This document shows, piece after piece, positions 39,061 through 50,000 of a stretch of 64,000 bases of DNA (its first letter is position 1; each line of letters begins with the position of its first letter). Both the position numbers and the translations under genes were made by a program. This stretch comes from Datnioides undecimradiatus. Its lineage: Eukaryota; Chordata; Actinopteri; Lobotiformes; Datnioididae. A model generated the notes under the pieces. That model saw nothing but the letters and a program-made list of their open reading frames with translations. It made no database searches and was not told where the DNA came from. The stretch spans positions 4,094,230 to 4,158,229 of the forward strand of contig WARS01000007.1 of NCBI GenBank assembly GCA_008933995.1, written 5' to 3'.

Positions 39061-39424
39061 ATCAATGACAGTATGATATTGTAGTATAAGTAATATGGGA
39101 CACTCATTCAAAACCTAAAGGCTTAGTAAGACATTTAAATGTGTGAGGTATCCCCTAAAAAACAGATCAAGTGAAGATGCTCCTCCGAGACATGACTTTA
39201 CCTTTTGTATTTACCGAGTATTAAGGTAAGACAGAAAAGGAATTTTGGCAGTCATAACGTTTATATCATAACATTTACCACCACATTCCTGAGGAAGTCA
39301 TTTAATAATTAAGGGAGGGAGGAGGAGGATGTCTTGGGGTATTTAAATGTGAATTGTGCAGGTAAGAGAAGTAAACGATAAACAAAAGAAATCATCTGCC
39401 TGTATAGTTTTTAATAGATGGACC

Positions 39425-39570
39425 TGCTTTTCAATTCAATTCAGTTTCATTTGTATCGCGCCAAATCATAACAGATGTTACCTTGGGGATATTACACATA
39501 AAGCGGGTCTAGACCAAACTCTATATTAATCACACACAACAGCTCCCTCTGTGAGCAAACGTTTGGTGAC
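39425..39570 (+). repeat. Dispersed fish repeat fragment
   Basis: Begins TTCAATTCAGTTTCATTTGT and continues through GCGCCAAATCATAACAGA and TAAAGCGGGTCTAGACC. This is a common fish interspersed repeat. The related start TCAGTTTTATCTGTATATAG and CCAAATCATAACAGAGGTC occurs at 46345. Confidence 0.6.
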
Positions 39571-40138
39571 AACGGCAAGGAAAGACTGCAGCTTGACACC
39601 CACCCCCTCTTGCACCGCAGCGCCTCCGCCTGCTCCGCCGTCGGGCGTCCTGACCGACCCCTGTTCCCAGTGCTGCCCCCAGTGGCCCGTAGGCGCTCTA
39701 CCGACTCCTACTCAGCACCCTACCCTGTCCCACCTTCGCCGTCGTCCTCTAGTTGCTTTCAGCCTTCTGCCTCAGTTTAAATCTCAGCTAAAAGACATTC
39801 GGGAGTCGCAGCTCTCCGTCTGTCTTGCCTCTGCCCGCGGTCGACCACCCAAAGTGTCGGTTTCCCCAATGTTCCCTGATGGTCTGCCATGGGGGCTGTT
39901 CGCTCACATAACGGGTCCATTCCCTGGTCCTCTCCTCTCGTGTCGCACAAGCGTGGCAGAAACATCACATTGTGATTTAATTCCGCAATCACTCCTGAGT
40001 CATTCTGCACATTTATGCAGCATAATTCAGGATTACTGCAGTTTTTGCTCAAGCAAAACATTTTCAGTGTGCCTCAGTTTAGCTGAGTACACCTTCATAT
40101 TTCCACTTTTGAGCTCACGCCATAAACCCATGAACTGA
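39551..40138 (+). CDS. Unrecognised 195-codon ORF in a locally GC-rich patch
   Basis: A single open frame starting inside the tail of a dispersed repeat. The predicted protein is rich in Pro, Ser, Cys and Leu (for example PTPSCTAAPPPAPPSG) and resembles no family I know. It has no signal peptide, transmembrane pattern or repeat. The patch from about 39580 to 39960 is clearly more GC-rich than its flanks, which lowers stop-codon frequency by itself. I think it more likely a chance ORF or part of a mobile element than a gene. Confidence 0.15.
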   Translation: MSKRLVTTARKDCSLTPTPSCTAAPPPAPPSGVLTDPCSQCCPQWPVGALPTPTQHPTLSHLRRRPLVAFSLLPQFKSQLKDIRESQLSVCLASARGRPPKVSVSPMFPDGLPWGLFAHITGPFPGPLLSCRTSVAETSHCDLIPQSLLSHSAHLCSIIQDYCSFCSSKTFSVCLSLAEYTFIFPLLSSRHKPMN

Positions 40139-40199
40139 ATGCCATGCCTCTCTGCTAGAGCACGTGCTTTGGCTACCTTTGTAGGAAATGATTCATTTC

Positions 40200-40900
40200 A
40201 CACAATGTAGTGCTCGAATAAATGGCAGCCTAAAAGTCACGCAATAACTCAATAAAAGAATAAAAACCATTATAGATTAAAAATGAATAATATTTTTTTA
40301 TCAAAAAAGAATACATAAATAAACAGTTAGTGAATAAAGAATACAATATTCACTCCTTTCCACAAGAACATAGTCATACATTTATTTCCACATCAGTTCA
40401 TTCCCACATTTATTGTAACACAAACACAGGTATTTCCACATTTATTTATTTTAAAAGTAATTTATTTTCATGTTTATTTCCACATTAATTACCATGTTTT
40501 TATATCTATTGATGATAATGAGCGATTGTGTCACTCCACAGTCCTGTTTGTCATTGGCTGATCAGTCTAGGTTGGATTTAGTCAACAATAGAGGCATGAA
40601 GACTAGTGGGACTCTTGGTTTCTTCACTTGAAGAATAAATGGTTTGATTGAAAGAACGAATGGTTTCGTGTTTGGGAAATTTACAATTTTCTTTTACCCA
40701 GCCAGGACTGATTATCCAGTGAGACCCAGGAGAGACTAAAAATGAATGTTGAATAAAATCTGAAATAGAAAATAAATTTTAAAGAAAAAAATAACTAGAA
40801 AAAAACACAACAATCTTTAGGTATTTATTAATTTATTACATACTTTTTAATATAAATTGATAAGTAATTTATTTATTGTGTGTGTGTTACTGTGTCACTT
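40200..40900. repeat. AT-rich block with recurring TTTATTTCCACAT motif
   Basis: Several imperfect copies of TTATTTCCACAT (near 40381, 40400, 40431 and 40473) lie in a long AT-rich block between slc38a9 and nrg1. It looks like decayed simple or interspersed repeat. No coding potential. Confidence 0.45.
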
Positions 40901-41654
40901 TTTCGCCCCAATATTGAAAGGGTGAAAATGCTGAGAAGGTAATCAATATGAACGTCTCTAATTCAGGGGCAGGACAGGAAGTCCTCTCCCACAGATGCCA
41001 TTACTGGTATTAATTCTGTCTGAGGATTGGAAAGGGTCACAGGAGTGTCAGTGTTCAGTACGGTGGTGACCTGACCTTCCTGATGGTCTTCATCTTGTTT
41101 AAGCCCTGACTCCTCCAGAAGACTTTGGATTGTCAGGCTAGCTTATTAGAGTGTGTGGTTGGGGGTTGGGGAGTTAATAGTTATTGGCAGTCTGGTGGCT
41201 TTCTGTCACGTATAAGTCTAAGTCTGAGTTTTGTTATCAGCAACCCCAGCAGAAATTGTTTTATATCTGACAGGTCAGATACCAAAATAAATGCTGGAAT
41301 TACAATATGCAATATTTTTGTGTGTATGTATCTCACTGCACCTGATATGACTACACTTTCTCAGATTTTGCTTTTGTGTTCCCCAAATTTCCCTCCATTC
41401 ATGGCCCCATTCCATTTAAGAGTCCCTGAAAGCCACGAGTATGACATTGAACTGGCAAAAACAACACAAGGAACCTGAAACTGAAGCAGATAAATGGAAT
41501 ACAGCCATCATTCATTGTATTACTTATGGTTATGCCTGTAAGAGATGTCCATGACCCATCCCAATGAAAATTAACAATATTTTTTATTATCACCACACAA
41601 CACACTGTAACTGATATAAACACAATATTAAACAAAAAAGAAATAAAGCCAAAA

Positions 41655-41830
41655 TGAATAAATATTTGCTGTGACCATCCTTTGCCTTCAAAATGGCATC
41701 AATTCTCCTACTGGGTGGCAGTGCAGACAGTTACACACAGCTTTTACAGGTGCACAGCATGTGGGCTGCTCACTGGAGAATCTGCCGCAGTTCTTCTGTG
41801 GATTTTAAATTTTGACTCATAAGTCCGATC
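41655..41830 (-). pseudogene. Tc1-like transposase C-terminal relic
   Basis: On the minus strand the segment reads RRIDAILKAKDGHSKY, close to the C-terminal end of fish Tc1-like transposases, preceded by broken remains. Only the tail of the gene is recognisable; the rest is missing or beyond recognition. Confidence 0.65.
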
Positions 41831-42166
41831 CTCTTAGTCTGCCAGGTGAGAGCTGTTTGTTCTGATGGACAAAGAGTAAGATTACTCTGAGGGGAAATCA
41901 GCTTGGCATGTATTTTTCCAGTGTTTTTTCAGTTTCCTTTGCTTGTTTTTTCGCAGCAGAGGATTATGAACCCCACGTTCACAGCTGCACTTGTGTGCCC
42001 CAAGATTCCTGTCTGATATAGGATGACAACCTAAGGTCTTGTTCTTTTTCTATTCACTTCTGCCATAGTTTAAGAATTTTTAAATGAAACTCCAGCAGCC
42101 TCATACTTTTATACCCCAAACACAGCTGTTTCTGTTTCTGATGTTGGCTTTAGAGTTTATATTTTG

Positions 42167-42168
<2 letters not shown>

Positions 42169-42199
<31 letters not shown>
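42169..42199. repeat. AT dinucleotide microsatellite
   Basis: About 31 bases of alternating TA in the slc38a9-nrg1 spacer. Confidence 0.95.
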
Positions 42200-42200
<1 letters not shown>

Positions 42201-42489
42201 TATGCCACTGACCTTTTCATTAGCATTATCATCTGTGTTATTATTTTATTACACTAATGTATGCAGATACTTGAGAAGAGTGGAACACAATGGCTGCATC
42301 CTCTTGAGGTGGATCACATGTCTGCTTCCTTGGCTCCTTCCCCTTGACAAAAAACACACCCTTTAGTATCAGCATAATCAATGGGGAGTGGTGCTGGAGG
42401 GGGTGGCTACTGCAGTTAGCCTGCCTGTGATTCGCTGACATGCACTCTAATTGGATCAAGTAGGAACTTGCTTAGCTGCATGCTTTGTG

Positions 42490-42926
42490 CTGGGATTGGT
42501 AGCAGCCTGCAAAGAGAGCACGGACACACCACCAGACAGGAAGAGAGACAGCGAGAGAGGCTGCCCTGCTTGCTGCTTGGAGAGGAAAGATTGAGAGAGG
42601 AGGGGTGAGAGAAGAAAAAGGGGAGTATCCCGTCTTCTCTGTCCTTCTTTGCTACTGCAGCACTCCCCTCCCTTGCTCCCTCCCTCTCTCTATGATTCTC
42701 TTTCTCTCTCTTTCCCCTTACTCATCTGTTTCTGTGGCTGCGCTGAGAGGAAGGGCACCTGCCGCTCCCTGATGATTCAGCCTTTCAGCTACTTGGAGCT
42801 CCACAGACAAGACAGCATGTCCCTCCTGCCACTGCAGTGCCTGGCCGTCCTGTCCTCTGCACTACAGCTACTGCAGCTGCAGTCGGCCCACCACTTCGAC
42901 ACCGCCTCTTCTGCCCAAGTGCTCAG
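42490..42926 (+). promoter_or_regulatory. nrg1: Probable nrg1 type III promoter region and 5' exon
   Basis: Purine-rich then pyrimidine-rich sequence followed by a GC-richer stretch ending at a strong donor (CTCAG followed by GTGAGT at 42927). A fair acceptor (CAACCTCAG before 43210) leads into the type III coding exon. This suggests a 5' leader exon of nrg1. Within it, an ATG at 42817 opens 36 codons that look like a signal peptide (SLLPLQCLAVLSSALQLL). Spliced to 43210, that frame reaches a stop within about 20 codons, so it would act as an upstream ORF and not extend nrg1. Confidence 0.4.
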
Positions 42927-43313
42927 GTGAGTGGGCGCTACTATTCCACCATTGCTCACCATAATGCAGAACATTTAAAGATTTTAAATCTGTGGCAAAC
43001 TGTTTTTTGGTTTTACCTCCAGCAAATTTGATGATTCTATTTATAGATTCATGATTGTGTATCCTGTGAGAAAGCATGAGTAAGGAACTCCTCTCCCCTG
43101 TGTGCAGAAGGCTGTCTACATACCACCCAGACTGTTAACAAGGTTTCACTCACTGTGAAGAACATTTTTACTCCCTTCTGAAAACCCAGCTCTGAATCTG
43201 CAACCTCAGGATGGAAACCATACTATTGGAGACTGGTGGCAGACAGCCACTGTGTGATGCTCTGAGTTAATAGTTGTGGTGTTCAGAGACCCTTCATCCA
43301 GCAGTTTGAAAAG

Positions 43314-44016
43314 ATGACTGAGGGAATGGAGGACTCTGCAGGGCCAGCTCACACTCCTGGATCGACCTCCCCCACCAGCTCTACTGTTGATACTGGACAA
43401 GTCCCCAAGGAGAAACCAGAGGAGACAGAGGCAGCTGGTGAGAGTGGGGAGGAGGGTGCAGAGGGAACTGCAGAGGGAGGTAGTGGTGGTGATGGGGAGC
43501 ATTCGGGGGCTTTGGGAATTGTGGCCTTGCCAGGAACCTGCTGCGTGTGCATAGAAATGGAACGGATTAACAATTGCCTGCACTCAGAAAAAATCTGCAT
43601 TCTACCAATCCTGGCCTGTCTACTTAGCTTAGCCCTCTGCACAGCTGGCCTCAAATGGGTCTTTGTGGATAAGATCTTTGAATACGAACCACCCACACAC
43701 TTAGATCCTAAACGCATCGGACAGGACCCAATTATCATATCAGTTGACCCCACACTGGGTCTAACTGTGTCAATTCCTCATTCATCTCCGTCCACTGTCT
43801 CCTTTACCACCACGAATCCTGTCAGCCCAGGACGTCCTGATGTTTTAGTGGAGGAGAAATCTACACGGGGGCCGTATGTGCCTCAGTCTCCACGAGTGAC
43901 TCAGTCTGATGCCTCTGTTACACTGAAATACAACGCTGAGCGTCCTACTGTCCCAAAGCAGACTCACCACCCTCAGACAACACAGGAATTAAACGACATC
44001 ATCATTCCAACAACCT
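43314..44016 (+). CDS. nrg1: nrg1 type III first coding exon
   Basis: Encodes about 234 residues. First comes an acidic, Ser/Glu/Gly-rich cytoplasmic N terminus. The CRD follows: TCCVCIEMERINNCL, then a hydrophobic segment at about residues 94-115 and KWVFVDKIFEY. A Ser/Thr/Pro-rich stalk ends in HHPQTTQELND. An in-frame TGA at 43263 precedes the ATG at 43314; a second ATG four codons on (43326) is possible. The exon ends in phase 1, which fits the EGF exon at 52824. Confidence 0.93.
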
Positions 44017-47000
44017 GTAAGTACCCAACACTTTTCAGACAGGATGTCCTTTGTTCTAAAAATGGCCACTAACATCACAATACAGAATGTAATTATGGGC
44101 AGGGGATGCAAACTGGAACTCCGCTGAACCTTGGACTGTAATTATCATCATTGTCAAGCCAAGCTAAGGGTTTTCAGACAAAAAAATTAAATGGTTTCAT
44201 CATGTTTAATCATTGATCTCATACATGGTGTGTTTCATCAGCTGTCCCAGGAAGTGTTTTCGCCTGAAGGCAGACACGTTGTGACATGCAGAGTGTAGCA
44301 TAGAGGTCTATAACTAAGCCTCTGAAATATCACTACACACATGGGTGTGCAGGAAACAACTATTCAAGCCTACTTTACTCTAGTGACTCTTATTTCTAAC
44401 GTTCACTCTTTTCTCTTTCTGTTAGATTACACCACAGTTATTTGGGCATACTACAATAAAATATGTCTTAATGGTATAAGCAAGATCCCTAAATGTGTGG
44501 ATGTACATTTCCAGTCATAAGAAATAGTGAAAATCAATAAATGATGTGGGACACAAACTGAAACAGGCTGTGGTACAGGAAGACTTCCTGTTTTCTGCCT
44601 GTGCTCCATTTCAAGGTCAGAGCCTGCTGGAGGCTAATTGATGCCCCCTCCATTCCTCTGCCGCAGGGAAAAACAACCCGCTATTACTGTCTGTCTGCCA
44701 GCAGCTTGCCACCATGACGTTTCTGTTGTAGTCACAGCACTGTGAGTTATTACATTGTATCTGTACTAGCTCATCTAAGGTGACGGTAGTGGGTGGTAGG
44801 CCAGTTTCTAACCAATGACTCAGTGAAGGTATACTGCTTTTTACTAAATCAGCAGCACTGATAGAGGATCAATTCTTGACTGCCTCCAACTAACTATTTT
44901 AGCTGCACAGTAGCCAGCAAGGGATCAATGGGTCTGATGCAAAAGCATCTTTATGTTTTTGTCCCAAAGCTTTTTCAGATTTTCTATGAGACTTGTTTAC
45001 TCCAAGGCACATTCACCAAACGCTAGCTTGACATAAACTTTTAGTTTCAATCTGATGAATGCAACTGACTCATGAAGGGTTGCATTCTGTAAGTTTCTTC
45101 ACTAGCATAACCAGCACCTCTAGTAATGACTATATAGGGCTATTTACACTGCCCTGTTTATGGGAGACGTTATCAAAGAGTAAAAAGATCAATTTTGAAC
45201 TTCAAGTTCTGCTGTTACAAATCCACAAACAACTGGATAACAAACATTTCTCAAAAGCAAAATGGTCCACAGTTTATAAGAGAACTGGTCAGGAGGATGC
45301 AGCAGTCACAGAGGTATCAGATAAGGGTTTACTAAAGCCTACAGCAGGGGTTGTTACAGTGTCAGGAGCAATAGAGGATGATACTGGTCAGAAACTGGTG
45401 AGAAAGACCCTGAAACAGGTGTCAGTGAGAACAGTAATTACGTTTCTGTCCTGAAATATACAAATAAAAGCTAAAACAAAATTTCAGTAATTTGTCAGTG
45501 ATGATGACGATCTGGTGAACCAAACATTTATTTAGCATTAAATCTGTTGTAGTTAGTTCCAGGATCATGTTTAAATCCTAAATTTAGAGTTTTATTCTTT
45601 CTTGTGGATAAAGGCAAGCTATTTCTGACTTATTTATGTGACAGGTTTGACTTTACCTTTGTTTTATATTTTGCTTCTGAAAAAATTCTTGAGAAAATTA
45701 GTGACTAACACATTTTGTCTTAAAGGATCAGTGTGTATGATTTAGTAGCACCTAGAGGTGACTTTGCAGATTGCAACTAATGAATCCCCCCTCGACTTGC
45801 TCTCTCTTTCAAGTGTGTCAGAGAACCTTCAGTGGACACAAAAAACCCTGAAAGCACTCACTGGAGCCAGTGTTTGCTAACAATTCATATTTAAAGTTCT
45901 CTAAACTCTGAGAAAACCTAATTCTGAATATTAGATGTTTTATCCAAACAGATTCCTCTAAAACCTATACATTACACATACATCACATGCACTATAAATA
46001 TATATGCCATTTTAAATATTTCTCTGAAATGTATAAATGGGGATAATCGCACACAATTTAAGATGATGTCTTTCTTGTGAGGACAGTAATACAATTATTT
46101 GTGTGAAAGCTGATTAAAGGAAATTCACTGTATAAAATGGGCACAAGTAACAGATTGTTACTACTGAGAGGCTCGTTGCTGGAAAGTGTAAAGTAACATT
46201 TAGTGATGTCACAGGCCCTGTTTAAGTTAGTCTGTAGTACATGTTATTAAATGCCTGGCACACGTGCACTTAGGCTGGATCCAAGTCCACTTTCGCTAAT
46301 TAAGTGGAACATCACCTGTGTGTTTTGGTTTAAATTCCCTTCAGTTTCAGTTTTATCTGTATATAGCACCAAATCATAACAGAGGTCACATATAAAGCAT
46401 GTCTGGGTTGGGCTGTTTATGTGAATTACACCAATCATGCCATCATGAGCAAATGAGAGAGAGAGAGAACGAGACATAGAGAGAGAGCATACAGCAGCAC
46501 AGTTATAGTTCTAGCATAGGGGTAATGTAACAGATCATGCCACAGGTAACAGTAATTTTGACTTGAAAGCAGTGTTATATAAGTCATAATTCTAGCAGTG
46601 GGTGTTCAGACTCTACAGCTCCAGAATACCTGTGAAGACGTGACAGGAAGAGAGGAGTTAAACGAGAAAGGAGAGATAGATGTCAGGTTAGTAACAAACA
46701 TTAATGTGATAAGGAGGAGTACAGATGGAGGGGGAGAGGAGAGTGGAGCTCAGTGCATCATGCCTATTGCAGCATAACTAACGGATGGTTCAGTGCTCAG
46801 CTGAGCTTACTTGAGCCAGCCCTAACTATAAGCTTTGTCAAAAAGGAAGGCTTTAAGACTATTCTTAAACATGAAGAGGGTCTCTGCCCTCTATCTTAAA
46901 CCTAAAATGGGAGCTGGTTCCACAGAAGAAGAGCTTGTCAGCTGAGGGCTCTGACCCCATTAACTCTGAATTTGGGAGCACAGTTATCTGGAGGGGTGAT

Positions 47001-50000
47001 AGGGTACTATGAGCTTTTTCAGATAAGATGGTGCCTGACAAATAAGTGCTTTGTAGGTGAGGAGACAGATTTTGAAGTATATTCTGTGAATCTACAGGGA
47101 GCTAATATAGGGGAGATATGATCTCTTTTCCCAGTTCTTGGCAGTACAGGAGCTGCAACATTCTGAATCAGCTGGAGGATTTTTAGAGAGTCATTGGGAC
47201 AATCTGATAGTCAGGAGTTGCAGTAATCCAACCTAGAAGTTACAGAAACATGAACCATTTTTCTGCATCACTTCTGACAAAATGTTCCTGACATTACTTG
47301 CATGAAAAAGGATTTGTTTCATGTGGGAGTTAAAAGAGTTAATCTGATCAAAGATAACACCACAATGACAGTGAGTCTTTAGATAATGTGTTTCGAAGGT
47401 GTTTGGGGGGAAGTACAATAAGTAGCTAACTGTTTGGCTTTAATTGGTGTGATCAACAGGCACAACTGTGTATCATCTGTGTAAGAGTTAAAAAGTATGG
47501 AGTGATTTCTAATTTGCTAATTGCTAACTGGCAAAATATCTAAGGTAAACAGAACTAGTTCAAGCGCAGAACCCTGTGGAACCTCATGGCATTTACAAAC
47601 TAGGATCTATCTGACAATTAAGACTTAAACCAGCTTAATGTGTTTTTTTTAATGCAAAATAAATGTACCAATCTTTGTAGCAGGATGTGACCATCAATGG
47701 TGTCAAATGCAACACTAAGATCTAAGGGCACAGCAAGCACATAGTCCTTTGTCTGATGCTGTTAAAATGTCATTTGTAACTGTCACCAGTGCTGTTCCAG
47801 TGCTATGGTGCACTTTAAAATTCTGAATAAAAATCCACAAATAATTAAGTTATTATGTAGAATTTCATACAACTGATTGATAACTGCTTATCCAAGGATC
47901 TTCAAGAAGAGGTTTAATTAGAGATACTTTGAAGCACTGTGACTGTTTGGCCAGTTCATAGTATTGATCATATGTACTAAAGAATTGCTAATTAGGGGCA
48001 TAACTTCTCTGAGTAGTTTAATTGGGATAAGGCAGAAGGCTCCTATACATTGTCCTCTGGAGATCTACTTTCTACTTGTAATGGGAATGCAGTGCAAAAA
48101 GATTTGTGTGCATAGGAGGGTTCGTATCCATAGCATGAGACTAAAAAACAGTTTCGATTTTGGTTTGCCATTAATTTGCACAAAGTATTCTAAATCAACA
48201 CAGTTGATTTAAAATATTCAGTAGTATCAACTGTGTTAGCTAGGTGGATCCAACCTGGCCACACAGTGTATATGACAACATGAAACTCTGCCAGAATCCC
48301 CTCCCTGGTCAAATAATATGTTGCCAATCTGTTTTAGTTTGGTAATGTTATGTGACTCTGTCCTTTGCAGAATTAGGCTGCATTCTGTGATTGCTAGACT
48401 GCAGTGGATGTGCCGTTTTTGTTTTGCTGACCTCTGCAAGTGTATGATTTCGCTTACTGTTGTTTTGAATTTGGGATTTTGGGGGATTTTTCCCATCTAC
48501 TGGATTTCAGGGTTACTTTTTAGGCTCCTCTTCTGATTTGCTTTTTGCTGAATGAGCTGGCCAGTGTTTCCTCTTCTCATCATCTTTTGTTAATTTGCTC
48601 TTTAATTGAGTGACAGTCTCTAACCATACCACTAATTTATAATGTAGATAAAATCTGAAATACTCATTCTGAGAATAGTTTGGGCAATATTATTGACATA
48701 ATTATAACATAGTATATAGTATACATTCAGTTTATATTCAGTCCAGTTGAACGTGGTCACCATTGTCAAGTTTTCTTACTTAATAATCAGCAGCGTTTAG
48801 TGGGAAAATTGGCTTGGAAAACATATCGTTGATATGTTGTCTTGCAGTGCAGATCCTTGTATTTTGCCTTTGAATCTTAGATTTGCTTTTAAGTTTTACA
48901 TTTTCAGTTGCTGATTTCACTAAAAGTGTGTAACTGTATTTAACATTTCAAAGTGTTTCAATTGTTATTACTGCATACAGCTGTGAACTGCTGTGTGTCC
49001 ACTGTGGGCACGCTGCCTTCTTTATGTCCTAGAAATAGCTGCAAAAGGGATAGATCTCCAAATGAACTCCAAATTTCAATTACAGTAAAAAAGAAGAATT
49101 GTTAAGTCAAAGGTATCACTCCCTGTTGTTTTCTGCAACCTCTCACAACAAAATGCTTTGTCAAAGGCTTTATATAACCTTCATTTATTCAGGGTGAAGT
49201 TTCACTGAGGGGAGACCTGATCATGTTCACATTTGGAAGCTGCCTATCACAGCCACAGTCTGATCTGCTGGTCACTGATCAGCTCCTGCTGCTGGTCCAA
49301 GGATTGGCGCAGTTACAAGCTCATTTCTCCCCCTTCTGGCAGTGAGAGTAATTGCATGAGCACTGTTGGGACCGTCCTAAACTTAGTGTTTTGGACCCCT
49401 ACTTATCAGCATGAGTAGATAAGGCCCTAAATTCTGTTGTACAAATAAAATTCCAAATGTCCCCAAGTATAAACAAATTAGTATTTTTAAACTTGCACAC
49501 ATCAGCACACATGCTGTAAACCAGCATAAATGGCATTCAGAAACATGTCCAGTTAAACATGTATGGTAACAAAACATCCCTATAAAGAAAACATATCAAA
49601 CATAAAATTGGCTTTTTCCCTCACGGGAAACTGGAAAAGCTGGTGAAGAATACAGAATGCAGTTAATTCTGTCTGATCTGAGGAAGGATCTGTCAGACAT
49701 TAAAAAGAAATGGTTTAAGATTAAACCCAATGCAAAAAAATGTTTCATTGTATAAAAGTGAGAAAGTAGTGCTACTGGACAAGGACAGAGCACAGATGAT
49801 CTCTGCTCTTCACACACACTGCCAGCATCATCTGTGACACAGCTCTCTCGACAGGCCAACTGGCCGCTCAGTGGTGAATCTGGAGCACACATTGGCTTTA
49901 TTATAATTCTGCTCCTGTGTGTCCTTGGGTTGGCTGCAGGGATCATGAGCAATGGCTTCAGTGGCTAACCCTAACTTACAGGGTAACATATGTTTTAATT

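Noticed and set aside
43349..43753. 134-codon minus-strand ORF over the nrg1 type III exon
   Set aside because: Antisense shadow; the plus strand gives the conserved neuregulin CRD.
45059..45454. 131-codon ORF as an additional nrg1 exon or separate gene
   Set aside because: No family resemblance, no Ig-like Cys/Trp pattern, and no convincing splice sites in a matching phase.
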